Assembly (NCBI RefSeq): GCF_025562455.1
Contig: NZ_JAHPRO010000004.1
Location: forward strand, 1-64,000
DNA length: 64,000 nucleotides
Reading direction: 5' to 3'
From: Acinetobacter sp. WU_MDCI_Axc73
GTDB lineage: Bacteria > Pseudomonadota > Gammaproteobacteria > Pseudomonadales > Moraxellaceae
Translations under genes and position numbers: made by a program
In this document: in pieces, positions 36,564 to 44,283 of the stretch
Layout of the letters: each line of letters opens with the position of its first letter
How positions within the stretch are numbered: the first letter of the stretch is position 1
Notes under the pieces: model-generated
Told to the model about the DNA's origin: nothing
The model's input: only the letters and a program-made list of their open reading frames with translations
Database searches by the model: none

Positions 36564-37100
36564 CTAACGTAAATATGGGTAAGGGTTGACTGCACCGCGT
36601 CCTTTGCCAGACAAATAAAGTCCATAATGCAAATGGGGGGCAGTATATCGAGCATTGCCTGTATTGCCGACATAGCCAATCAGGTCACCTTTCTTGACAT
36701 AATCTCCAACGGCAAGACCACGCTTGTGTCCATTTAGATGTGCATAATAATGCCATGAACCTGCAGGCCCTAAAATCCAGATCACTTTGCCACCCAAATT
36801 GTTATCACGTAAATCTGCAACTAATCCATCAGTTGTGCTGTACACTTTTGTTCCACGTGGAGCCATAATGTCGATCCCTTCATGGCGGCGGCCCTGACTA
36901 CGTGCTGCGCCCCATGTATCGGTCAATTCATTGTGCTTTATTCCTTTAACTGGAATTGGTAAGCGCGTATCCAGTCTTTGCATTTGTAATTGAGAAACGC
37001 GATTGGTGGGTAAAGGCTGAGATTTTTTCGGAACTGTGCTACAGGCAGCAATCAAGCTGATAATAAAGCCAAGAATGAAATAGGGGAGATAGCGAGGCAC
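36564..37100 (-). CDS. M23 family peptidoglycan endopeptidase lipoprotein
   Basis: 178 aa, starting with GTG at 37100 behind a strong GGAGAG ribosome site. The signal peptide ends in a lipobox, IAAC (Cys20). The C-terminal LytM domain is complete: His73 and Asp77 in GRRHEGID, His119, and His154/His156 in HLHYG, which bind the catalytic zinc. It should cleave peptide cross-links of peptidoglycan from the envelope. It is the second gene of the mutY operon. Its coding sequence contains a one-mismatch parS at 36850-36863. Confidence 0.87.
   Translation of the reverse strand: MPRYLPYFILGFIISLIAACSTVPKKSQPLPTNRVSQLQMQRLDTRLPIPVKGIKHNELTDTWGAARSQGRRHEGIDIMAPRGTKVYSTTDGLVADLRDNNLGGKVIWILGPAGSWHYYAHLNGHKRGLAVGDYVKKGDLIGYVGNTGNARYTAPHLHYGLYLSGKGRGAVNPYPYLR
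36850..36863. promoter_or_regulatory. parS near-match inside the M23 gene
   Basis: GTTCCACGTGGAGC differs from the perfect palindrome GTTCCACGTGGAAC at one position. It lies about 400 bases from the perfect copy in mutY. Its use by ParB is uncertain. Confidence 0.5.
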
Positions 37101-37139
37101 AAGCTCTCCATTATTGTTATGATCACCATCTGTACTATG

Positions 37140-38174
37140 TCATGAATTGATAGCCAAGATCAATTTTTTCATAGCGGTCGGAATTCCTTTAGTTGTTGCT
37201 TGGTCAGGGCTTAACCAACATCCATTTAACTCCGTAATCAAATGTTCTTGTTGTTCTGGTTCCACGTGGAACACTTGTATACTCAATAACCATGTGAAAT
37301 GCGTAAAGCTATGCGAGATTTGAATTTGATTGGAAATAGGGCTGAGATTAAATTGTGAGCACCATTGCGTGAGTTGGTTTTTATCTTCGATAATCGGTAA
37401 GCACCACAGACCACCCCATAGACCTTGTGGATCACGTTGTTGCCAGAACCATCGTTCATTGGACTGAATTAAGATGACATCTGCGGTTTTGACTGGAACT
37501 GCTTTTTTAGGTTTTTTAAATGGCAGTTCATTTTCTAAGCCTTGCCGATGTGCTTTACAGTGTTGTTGCATAGGGCAATAAAGGCAGAGCGGTTTTTTGG
37601 GTGTACAAATGGTTGCACCCAGATCCATAATCGCCTGCGTATAATCATGGTTGCGCTCTATAGGACAAAGCTGCTCGGCAATTTGCCATAATGCGCGTTC
37701 ATGTATAGGTTTGGATAGATCATCTTCAATCGCAAAAAAACGCGATAATACGCGTTTGACATTGCCATCCAAAATTACGCCGTATTGGCGCAGTCCCAAA
37801 GACATGAGTGCACCTGCTGTTGAACGGCCGATTCCAGGCAATGCCATCCATTGTTCAAGATTTTGCGGGAACTGCCCATTCTGATGGACTTGGATCGCTG
37901 CTTTATGCAAATTACGTGCACGTGCATAGTAACCTAATCCTGCCCAATAAGGAGCAACATCCTCCCATGAAGCGGTTCCTAAATCATCCACTGTAGGAAA
38001 GCGCGTAATAAAACGATCAAAATATTGCAGCACGGTTTTCACTTGCGTCTGCTGTAACATAATTTCAGAAACCCAAACTTTGTAAGGATCATCTGCTATT
38101 TGCCATGGCAGGTCATGGCGACCATGATGATCGAACCAGTTGAGTAGGGCATCGGCAAAAGAAAAATCAGACAT
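37140..38174 (-). CDS. mutY: A/G-specific adenine glycosylase
   Basis: 344 aa. The HhH motif and catalytic Asp are in LPGIGRSTAGAL and ILDGNVKRVLSR, the catalytic Glu is in VSEIMLQQTQV, and the [4Fe-4S] cysteines follow the C-x6-C-x2-C-x5-C rule (CTPKKPLCLYCPMQQHC). The C-terminal NUDIX-like domain recognises 8-oxoG. It removes adenine mispaired with 8-oxoguanine. It heads the operon mutY - M23 lipoprotein - 81-aa protein - tag - ahr. A perfect parS palindrome is embedded in its 3' third. Confidence 0.97.
   Translation of the reverse strand: MSDFSFADALLNWFDHHGRHDLPWQIADDPYKVWVSEIMLQQTQVKTVLQYFDRFITRFPTVDDLGTASWEDVAPYWAGLGYYARARNLHKAAIQVHQNGQFPQNLEQWMALPGIGRSTAGALMSLGLRQYGVILDGNVKRVLSRFFAIEDDLSKPIHERALWQIAEQLCPIERNHDYTQAIMDLGATICTPKKPLCLYCPMQQHCKAHRQGLENELPFKKPKKAVPVKTADVILIQSNERWFWQQRDPQGLWGGLWCLPIIEDKNQLTQWCSQFNLSPISNQIQISHSFTHFTWLLSIQVFHVEPEQQEHLITELNGCWLSPDQATTKGIPTAMKKLILAINS
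37258..37273. promoter_or_regulatory. parS: parS site, copy 2, inside mutY
   Basis: GGTTCCACGTGGAACA contains the same perfect 14-bp palindrome (37259-37272) as the intergenic copy at 6374-6387. It lies within the coding sequence of mutY, so it is tolerated in an open reading frame, as parS sites often are. Confidence 0.8.
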
Positions 38175-38251
38175 AACACGGACAGCAAAAACAGGTATCG
38201 CAGTATAACCAAATTAATCTGAGCAAGTCATGTCCCCGATTTTATAGGCAT

Positions 38252-38279
38252 AAAAAAATGATCCTAAGATCATTTTTTA
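38252..38279 (-). terminator. Terminator after the HIT gene
   Basis: TGATC-CTAA-GATCA with seven A residues before and six T residues after; it works in both directions but lies just beyond the stop of the minus-strand HIT gene. Confidence 0.8.
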
Positions 38280-38293
38280 ATAAAAATGCAGGA

Positions 38294-38656
38294 TTAGCCC
38301 TGAGCAATTCCCCAGCGTTTATCCAATTTAAGCTCCTGACCTTGATAGCGAGGAATAATGTGGATATGAAGATGTTCAGCACTTTTGCCAAAGACTTCGC
38401 CATCATTAAAGGCGATATGAAATCCGTCGGGTTGATGACGTAGGTGAAGTTCATTTCGAGCCAATTCAATTAAGGAAATCAGGCTTTTTCTTTCCTTGTC
38501 AGTCACGTCAAAAAAAGAACTGACATGACGTAAAGGAATGATCACCGAATGTCCTTTAGAAAGAGGATGAGTTTCGGGCAAAATTGCACCAAAATCATTT
38601 TGATGAATCACATCATATTCATCAAATTCACAATAAGGGCAATGTTTCTCAGTCAT
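38294..38656 (-). CDS. HIT family nucleotide-binding hydrolase
   Basis: 120 aa. The histidine triad is HLHIHII (about residues 96-102, phi-H-phi-H-phi-H-phi), and an N-terminal CxxC (CPYCEF) near residue 7 pairs with later residues for zinc in this branch. Such Hint/Fhit-like proteins hydrolyse nucleotide phosphoramidates or dinucleotides; the substrate here is unknown. GAGG precedes the ATG. It lies 48 bases downstream of the dienelactone hydrolase gene on the same strand. Confidence 0.88.
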   Translation of the reverse strand: MTEKHCPYCEFDEYDVIHQNDFGAILPETHPLSKGHSVIIPLRHVSSFFDVTDKERKSLISLIELARNELHLRHQPDGFHIAFNDGEVFGKSAEHLHIHIIPRYQGQELKLDKRWGIAQG

Positions 38657-38704
38657 GATTCCATCCTCTCTCTTTCATTCTCATCGTATTATAGGCTGTA
38701 AATT

Positions 38705-39439
38705 TTATAAGGTTCTTTCAAGCAAGCCATACATTGCATTTAGACTTTGCTGCTCCGCTTGAGGATTGTAACCTAAATCAACTCCGTTAGCTTTGGCACG
38801 TTCGTCGGCTAAAGGATTACTAAAACCATGCTTGGCATTTTCTAAAATAATCACTTCATAATTGACATCGGCATGATCCATTTCAGCTTTAAATTTAGCG
38901 ACATCATCCAGTGTCACCATGCTGTCTTGCTCACCATGTAATACTAAAATTTCAGCTTTAATTTTACCTTTTTCAGCAGGTGCTTTAGGGCTTAATGTAC
39001 CATGAAATGACGCGACAGCTTTTAAATCTGCGCCCGAACGCGCCAGATCCAAGACCACTTTACCGCCATAACAAAAACCAATACCAGCGAGTTGCTTTGG
39101 ATTGACTTCCGGTTGCTGAGCCAAAGTTTCTAAACCCGCTAATGCACGTGTCACAATGGTGTCAGCATCCTGAAAGGTTTGAGTCATCCACTCATTGGCC
39201 TGTGAAGCTTGATCTGTGACTTTTTTATCGCCATACATATCAATAGCTAAAGCGGCATAGCCATGTTCTGCAAGTTCACGCGCGCGTTGTAAGGTGTATT
39301 CGGTGCGCCCCCACCATTCTGGTGCAACAATGACCCCCGCCACAGGTGTTTCACTTGCAGGTGCGGCAAAATAACCAATCAAGTTTGAGCCGTCTTTTGC
39401 GGTGTAGTGAATTTCACGTGTTTTGATAGTCGATGTCAT
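38705..39439 (-). CDS. Dienelactone hydrolase family protein
   Basis: 244 aa of the alpha/beta-hydrolase fold. The nucleophile elbow is GIGFCYGGKV (Cys in place of Ser, the DLH hallmark), the Asp is in LHGEQDSMV and the His is in ENAKHGFSNP. Dienelactone hydrolase itself opens a lactone ring in chloroaromatic degradation, but most homologues without that gene cluster act on unknown esters. There are no other aromatic-degradation genes nearby. AGGA lies before the ATG. Confidence 0.87.
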   Translation of the reverse strand: MTSTIKTREIHYTAKDGSNLIGYFAAPASETPVAGVIVAPEWWGRTEYTLQRARELAEHGYAALAIDMYGDKKVTDQASQANEWMTQTFQDADTIVTRALAGLETLAQQPEVNPKQLAGIGFCYGGKVVLDLARSGADLKAVASFHGTLSPKAPAEKGKIKAEILVLHGEQDSMVTLDDVAKFKAEMDHADVNYEVIILENAKHGFSNPLADERAKANGVDLGYNPQAEQQSLNAMYGLLERTL

Positions 39440-39607
39440 GTGTTAAATCCTGTTATCAAACTGCAATTAAAAATGATTAAATCATAAAAAATGCCGTGAT
39501 ATGCGTATTCAATGTAATCAATTCATTTATAAATGTGAGAATTTATGTAGGGTTGCACATTCTATGTGCATGAAGTCAACTGCTCGCGAAGAGATCGGAC
39601 AAAACAA

Positions 39608-39637
39608 AACCCCATTAGATGAGCATCTAATGGGGTT
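39608..39637 (-). terminator. Strong terminator after the DUF1328 gene
   Basis: AACCCCATTAGATG and CATCTAATGGGGTT are a perfect 14-base stem with a two-base loop, and the minus strand continues into a T-rich run. It lies about 75 bases past the stop codon of the small DUF1328 gene. Confidence 0.78.
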
Positions 39638-39712
39638 CGTTATTTATTTTATAAGAATCTTGGATTCTTTTTTAAAATAGAGCTTAAAACAAAGTGATTG
39701 GTGAGCTTGTAG

Positions 39713-39871
39713 TTAAGCCCGACCTCGCGAAATAAAGCCAATAATGGCCAAAATCACCGCAACCACCAAGAGGATGACTGCAAAGTCTTTAGACAAACCT
39801 GCAACTCCACCAAAACCTAATAAGCTTGCAATCAATGCAATCACAGCAAAGATAATCGCCCAACGAAACAT
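39713..39871 (-). CDS. DUF1328 family small membrane protein
   Basis: 52 aa, [20 protein letters not shown] then GGVAG and a second helix ([17 protein letters not shown]) ending in SRGRA. Two short membrane helices linked by a Gly-rich turn and a basic end are the form of DUF1328/YtjA proteins, which are common and of unknown function. AAGGAGA lies before the ATG. The 3' end is followed by a strong hairpin. Confidence 0.85.
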   Translation of the reverse strand: MFRWAIIFAVIALIASLLGFGGVAGLSKDFAVILLVVAVILAIIGFISRGRA

Positions 39872-40021
39872 AGTTTTAATCTCCTTATATTTATCGTCCT
39901 TTAAATATAGAACCTAAGCTGAAAAAGCTATGTGTTGTTTATGTGTGCAATCTGTATATTGTCTTTAAGATTCAATTAATTGAGTTACATAAACCATGTA
40001 AAGGATGAACATAAGAAACAG

Positions 40022-40030
40022 TGTTATAAT
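40022..40030 (+). promoter_or_regulatory. Extended -10 promoter ahead of ycgN
   Basis: TGTTATAAT is a perfect -10 hexamer (TATAAT, 40025-40030) with the TGN extension. The -35 region is poor, as is usual for extended -10 promoters. It lies about 30 bases before the ATG at 40059. Confidence 0.55.
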
Positions 40031-40058
40031 GTGTATTCGCTGTTAGGTGACCTGATTT

Positions 40059-40511
40059 ATGAACACTGATATCCGTCCATTTTTCTGGAAGCATTATTCG
40101 CTAGAACAACTCAATCAAACAGAGTGGGAAGCTTTGTGTGATGGATGCGGATTATGCTGCCTGATTAAACTTGAGGATGAAGATACCGAGGAAATTGCCT
40201 ATACTAAAGTGGCGTGTAAGTTACTGGATTGTCAAACTGCGCGGTGTTCAGACTATAGCAATCGCCATCAGTTTGTCCCTGATTGTATTCAACTGACGCC
40301 TGAAAAATTACAAAGTATTGGTTGGCTACCTTCAAGTTGTGCTTATCGCCGTCTAAATGAAGGTAAAAATTTACCATCATGGCATTATTTAAATACAGGT
40401 TCGCGCCAAAGTGTCATTAAGGCACGTAAATCGGCCGCAGGTCGTTGTCTGTCCGAAGTTGATGTATCAGAGGACGACATTGAAGATTATATCGTCCGCT
40501 GGATTCGCTAA
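40059..40511 (+). CDS. YcgN family cysteine-cluster protein (UPF0260)
   Basis: 150 aa. The cluster CDGCGLCCLIKLED (residues about 28-41) and further cysteines at CKLLDCQTARCSDYSNR form the UPF0260/YcgN metal-binding pattern, often called a YkgJ-type zinc or iron-sulphur binding domain. The role is unknown. It has its own promoter with an extended -10, and no operon partner. It is convergent with the CDF gene. Confidence 0.88.
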   Translation: MNTDIRPFFWKHYSLEQLNQTEWEALCDGCGLCCLIKLEDEDTEEIAYTKVACKLLDCQTARCSDYSNRHQFVPDCIQLTPEKLQSIGWLPSSCAYRRLNEGKNLPSWHYLNTGSRQSVIKARKSAAGRCLSEVDVSEDDIEDYIVRWIR

Positions 40512-40531
40512 AAGAATTGGTTGAATACGGA

Positions 40532-41173
40532 TTAATACGAGTGCGACAAATGATTTTGCTGTTGCTCACGGCGTTCTCGCTGTGACTTTTTGATAATGCT
40601 CCAGCCTGCACTCAATCCTAGACCTGCCATCAATAAGGCTACAATTAAATCAGGCAAAACGCTTTGTGTTCCAAATACACCCAATGCAGCAATCATCACC
40701 GCAATATTCCCAATGGCATCATTACGGCTACATAACCAGACCGATTGCATGTTGGCATCACCCTCACGAAACGCAAATAACACCATAGCACTGATGATAT
40801 TGGCGACCAATGCCATAACGCCAATAATACCCATGGTCATCGCTTCAGGTGGTACGCCATGCAGATATGACCAGACCACCTTTCCTAAAATAATTAGCGC
40901 GAATACGCTCATGGTGAGGCCTTTAAATAACGCAACAGTCGCGCGCCAATATAGACTTAAACCTAGAGCCAGTAATGAGATCAGATAATTAATCGAATCT
41001 CCAAAAAAATCCAGCGCATCTGCCCAAAGAGAGGTAGAACCCGATTGCATACCCCCAAATATTTCAATCAGAAACATGCCCAAATTTAAAATCAGGGCAA
41101 TCCATAATGCAATTTTAAACTTGTTGCTTTTGACTTTAGGGATATCTTCGTGATCACAGTTACAGCATGCCAT
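40532..41173 (-). CDS. Cation diffusion facilitator metal exporter
   Basis: About 213 aa from the ATG at 41173, with GAGGA seven bases upstream; an in-frame TTG at 41179 is less likely. Five or six membrane helices. The metal site is formed by ADALDFFGD in helix 2 and RNDAIGN in helix 5, and the N-terminus has CCNC plus HED that could hand over metal. It lacks most of the usual C-terminal cytoplasmic domain, ending in a basic, Gln-rich tail. The divergent CadR-like regulator and its shared promoter argue for cadmium, lead or zinc efflux. Confidence 0.83.
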   Translation of the reverse strand: MACCNCDHEDIPKVKSNKFKIALWIALILNLGMFLIEIFGGMQSGSTSLWADALDFFGDSINYLISLLALGLSLYWRATVALFKGLTMSVFALIILGKVVWSYLHGVPPEAMTMGIIGVMALVANIISAMVLFAFREGDANMQSVWLCSRNDAIGNIAVMIAALGVFGTQSVLPDLIVALLMAGLGLSAGWSIIKKSQRERREQQQNHLSHSY

Positions 41174-41202
41174 TTGCAATTTCCTCGACTTTGGATAAGC
41201 TG

Positions 41203-41233
41203 ATTAGAAAGTCTGGAGTTGCTCTAGGGTCAA
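41203..41233 (-). promoter_or_regulatory. MerR-type promoter with 19-bp spacer
   Basis: On the minus strand TTGACC (41233-41228) and TCTAAT (41208-41203) are separated by 19 bases instead of 17. The spacer contains an imperfect dyad (CTAGAG...CTCCAG). This is the promoter class that MerR proteins untwist when bound to metal. It reads towards the CDF exporter and lies just before the regulator's own start. Confidence 0.75.
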
Positions 41234-41238
41234 GTCTT

Positions 41239-41652
41239 ATGATGAAATATTTGATTGGTGAATTGGCTAAAAAGTCTCAGGTCGCAGTCGATACCATTCG
41301 TTTTTATGAAAAACGGGGTCTACTTCAGCCCGCAAGACGGGCAGAAAATAATTATCGTTATTATGATGACGAGGCATTGGATCAACTGATTTTTATTCGG
41401 CATTGTCGTGAACTGGGCATGTCTTTACATGAGATTGAAGACCTTAATGAATTACGCAAAGATCCTCAGCAGCAATGTAACGTTGTCGATCAAGCCATCG
41501 AAGAACATCTTGGGCATATTAACCATAAAATTCAACAATTTGAAAAATTCAAACTACAGCTTGAACAGTTACGTGCTCGTTGCCAGTCGAACAACAAGAT
41601 TGATGATTGTAAAATTATTGAAACGCTAAAACAGCATGATCACTTAGGCTGA
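41239..41652 (+). CDS. cadR: MerR family Cd(II)/Pb(II)-responsive regulator (CadR-like)
   Basis: About 137 aa from the ATG at 41239 (another ATG is at 41242); the upstream extension to 41167 runs over the divergent promoter. HTH: LAKKSQVAVDTIRFYEKRGLL. Cysteines at about 55 (RHC), 79, 114 and 123 fit the CadR/PbrR pattern, in which the first and two C-terminal cysteines bind the metal. It should activate the divergent CDF exporter gene from the 19-bp-spacer promoter. The exact metal is inferred from the family. Confidence 0.85.
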   Translation: MMKYLIGELAKKSQVAVDTIRFYEKRGLLQPARRAENNYRYYDDEALDQLIFIRHCRELGMSLHEIEDLNELRKDPQQQCNVVDQAIEEHLGHINHKIQQFEKFKLQLEQLRARCQSNNKIDDCKIIETLKQHDHLG

Positions 41653-41775
41653 CTTTGAAACATCATGTAATTATTTGAAATATATACTAAAACAAAAATA
41701 CATTTTTCGAATATATCTTTCTCATCTACGCTTTAAGATAGTAATAGAACAGAGAATAAACCGAGGATTGCCAAG

Positions 41776-42948
41776 ATGACGATGCCATTTGCCACGTCGC
41801 TCGTTTGTAGTGGTTTCATTTTTTTAACAGCTTGTAGCTCCAACAATACTCATTCACAGGAACAACAATCGACCTCAAAGCATACGCAAACATCAAATCA
41901 GTCGTTAGCGATTCAGCAGACTTTTAAAACGCAACAGATTGCTCACTTTGATGAACCTTGGGCACTGGCTCAACTTCCTGATGGGCGGCTCTTAATCACT
42001 GAACGTCAGGGGGTACTGAAAATTTTTGATCCGACCTCCAAACAAGTGCTGCAAGTTGCAGAGGTTCCCAAAGTCCGATATGGCGGTCAGGGTGGTTTGG
42101 GGGATGTGATTTTACATCCTCAATTTAGCCAAAATCATTGGATTTATTTGAGTTATGCCGAGTCTGGTCAAGGTGGACAAGGCGCTGTAGTCGCTCGTGC
42201 CAAACTGGATTTAAGCAGCCAGAATCAGCCAAAGTTGATGAATATAGAAAAAATTTGGCAGCAAGTCCCGAAAGTATCTGGTCAGGGACATTATGCGCAT
42301 CGTTTGGCTTTCGATCATGAAGGTAAACTCTGGATTAGTTCTGGTGAACGCCAGAAATTTGATCCTGCACAAGACATGCAATCTAATCTGGGTAAAATCG
42401 TGCGTTTAAATGAAGATGGAAGTCCTGCGGCGGGAAATCCATTTGTAGGTCAGGGCCGTGTCGCAGCACAAATCTGGTCATTAGGTCATCGTAATCCTTT
42501 GGGGATGGCGTTTGATGAACAAGGTCAGCTCTGGGTGGTGGAAATGGGGCCAAAAGGGGGCGATGAGCTTAATCGTATTGTCAAAGGTGCAAACTATGGA
42601 TATCCCGTGGTGTCCAATGGCGATCATTATTCAGGTTTGCCCATACCTGACCATGACACCAGACCTGAATTTAAAGCGCCAGAGATCAGTTGGACACCCG
42701 TGATTTCACCATCGAGTATGATTATCTATCAAGGTGATCAATTTCCTGCGTGGAAAGGTAAAGCTCTGATCGGAGGATTATCTTCAGAATCAATTACAGT
42801 CGTGGATTTGAAATCGCAACCTGTACAGGAAGTTCAGCGTTTAGACATGAAGCAAAGAGTTCGTGGACTTTTACAAGCGCAAGATGGTTCAATCTGGGTA
42901 ATTGAAGATGGTGCAAATGCCAGACTGCTGAAACTCAAAGCCAATTAA
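41776..42948 (+). CDS. PQQ-dependent sugar dehydrogenase (soluble aldose-type) lipoprotein
   Basis: 390 aa with a lipoprotein signal (LTAC, Cys20). The rest is a six-bladed beta-propeller of the GDH-B/YliI family: PWALAQLPDGRLLITER near residue 61, SGQGHYAHRLAFDHEGKLWISSGER in the middle (active-site His and Arg) and GHRNPLGMAFD. It should oxidise aldose sugars in the periplasm using PQQ and Ca2+. PQQ synthesis genes are not here. GAGG precedes the ATG. The beta-lactamase gene follows after 49 bases. Confidence 0.88.
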   Translation: MTMPFATSLVCSGFIFLTACSSNNTHSQEQQSTSKHTQTSNQSLAIQQTFKTQQIAHFDEPWALAQLPDGRLLITERQGVLKIFDPTSKQVLQVAEVPKVRYGGQGGLGDVILHPQFSQNHWIYLSYAESGQGGQGAVVARAKLDLSSQNQPKLMNIEKIWQQVPKVSGQGHYAHRLAFDHEGKLWISSGERQKFDPAQDMQSNLGKIVRLNEDGSPAAGNPFVGQGRVAAQIWSLGHRNPLGMAFDEQGQLWVVEMGPKGGDELNRIVKGANYGYPVVSNGDHYSGLPIPDHDTRPEFKAPEISWTPVISPSSMIIYQGDQFPAWKGKALIGGLSSESITVVDLKSQPVQEVQRLDMKQRVRGLLQAQDGSIWVIEDGANARLLKLKAN

Positions 42949-42997
42949 AATTTTTGAGTCATCATCTAAGTTTTTTAAAGTGAATCGAGAAATAACT

Positions 42998-44203
42998 ATG
43001 TTGTCATTACTACAGCGATCTCGTTGTAACCATCAGCCATTATGGTCTAAGAAATCATTATGGCTGATTAGCCTTTTAACCTGTAGTTCACCGCTATATG
43101 CCAAAGACTTGACTGAACAGCAAGTGAAAGCAGTGATTGATCAACAGTTTAAACCATTGTTAGCACAGTACAATATTCCTGGACTTGCGGTTGGCGTGAG
43201 TCTGAATGGACAACATTATTTTGTCAATTATGGTGTGGCATCCAAGCAAACCCAACAAGCAGTCAGTTCCCATACCCTATTTGAATTGGGCTCGGTCAGT
43301 AAGGTCTTCAATGCCACCTTGGCAGGTTATGCTCAGGCAACAGGCAAACTTTCTCTTGCGGATCATCCTGCCCAATATTTTCAAGCGTTAAAAAATACAG
43401 CAGTCAATGACGCGACTTTACTCAATCTGGGGACGTATACCGCAGGCGGTTTCCCGCTTCAGTTTCCAGATCAAGTGACCCAACAACAGGACATGTTGAA
43501 ATATTTCCAGACATGGCAACCGAAAAACACGATTGGCACACAACGGCAGTACTCCAATCCGAGTATTGGGCTGATGGGCTATGTCACAGCATTGGCGATG
43601 CAAAAACCCTATACCGAGCTCTTGGAGAAAATGCTATTTCCTGCACTAGACCTCAAAGAGAGCTTTATTGATATCCCCGAACAGCAGATGGCTCAATATG
43701 CATGGGGATATAAAGGACACCAAGCCATGCGGGTGTCCGCTGGGATGTTCGATGCAGAAGCTTATGGTGTGAAAAGTAGCAGCGCAGATCTGTTGAAATT
43801 TCTGGATGCACAAATAAATCCACAACAACTCAAACAACCATTACGTAAAGCGATTGAAAATACCCATGTCGGTTATTTTAAAGTAGGGGCAATGACGCAA
43901 GGCTTAGGTTGGGAGCAATATTCTTATCCAATAAAGCTGGATACTTTGCTAAAAGGAAATTCCACTGAAATGGCACTTGAAAGTCATCCAGTCAGCGTCA
44001 TTAAACAACCAAAAATTGCTTCTTCAGCTACTTTTTTTAATAAAACGGGTGCGACCAATGGTTTTGGTGCTTATGTCGCGTTTATTCCACAGCAGAACAT
44101 TGGCATTGTGATGTTAGCCAATACCAACTTTCCGAATGAAGAACGGATTAAGGCCAGCTATGGCGTGATGCAACAATTGGTTCAGAGCAATAGTGCGCAA
44201 TAG
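42998..44203 (+). CDS. blaADC: Class C beta-lactamase (ADC/AmpC family)
   Basis: About 401 aa from the ATG at 42998 (a GTG six codons upstream is less likely). It has a signal peptide with a long basic N-region (to LYAK). All class C motifs are intact: Ser99-Val-Ser-Lys102, Tyr185-Ser-Asn187 and Lys349-Thr-Gly351. The regions FELGSVSK, QYSNPSIGL and ATNGFGAYV match Acinetobacter ADC enzymes, but many positions differ from the A. baumannii type that I remember, so this is a diverged chromosomal homologue. It hydrolyses cephalosporins in the periplasm. There is no divergent ampR and no insertion sequence upstream. Confidence 0.9.
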   Translation: MLSLLQRSRCNHQPLWSKKSLWLISLLTCSSPLYAKDLTEQQVKAVIDQQFKPLLAQYNIPGLAVGVSLNGQHYFVNYGVASKQTQQAVSSHTLFELGSVSKVFNATLAGYAQATGKLSLADHPAQYFQALKNTAVNDATLLNLGTYTAGGFPLQFPDQVTQQQDMLKYFQTWQPKNTIGTQRQYSNPSIGLMGYVTALAMQKPYTELLEKMLFPALDLKESFIDIPEQQMAQYAWGYKGHQAMRVSAGMFDAEAYGVKSSSADLLKFLDAQINPQQLKQPLRKAIENTHVGYFKVGAMTQGLGWEQYSYPIKLDTLLKGNSTEMALESHPVSVIKQPKIASSATFFNKTGATNGFGAYVAFIPQQNIGIVMLANTNFPNEERIKASYGVMQQLVQSNSAQ

Positions 44204-44283
44204 AATGTCGCTTTGATTGCAGAATCAAATTGTAGATTTGATCCAGACGCAATAGACTACAGTAAAAGATTACACAGCTATTG

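Noticed and set aside
39413..39426. TTTCACGTGTTTTG as a further parS copy
   Set aside because: Only the left half and centre match; the right arm does not complete the palindrome, and it lies in the start of a gene.
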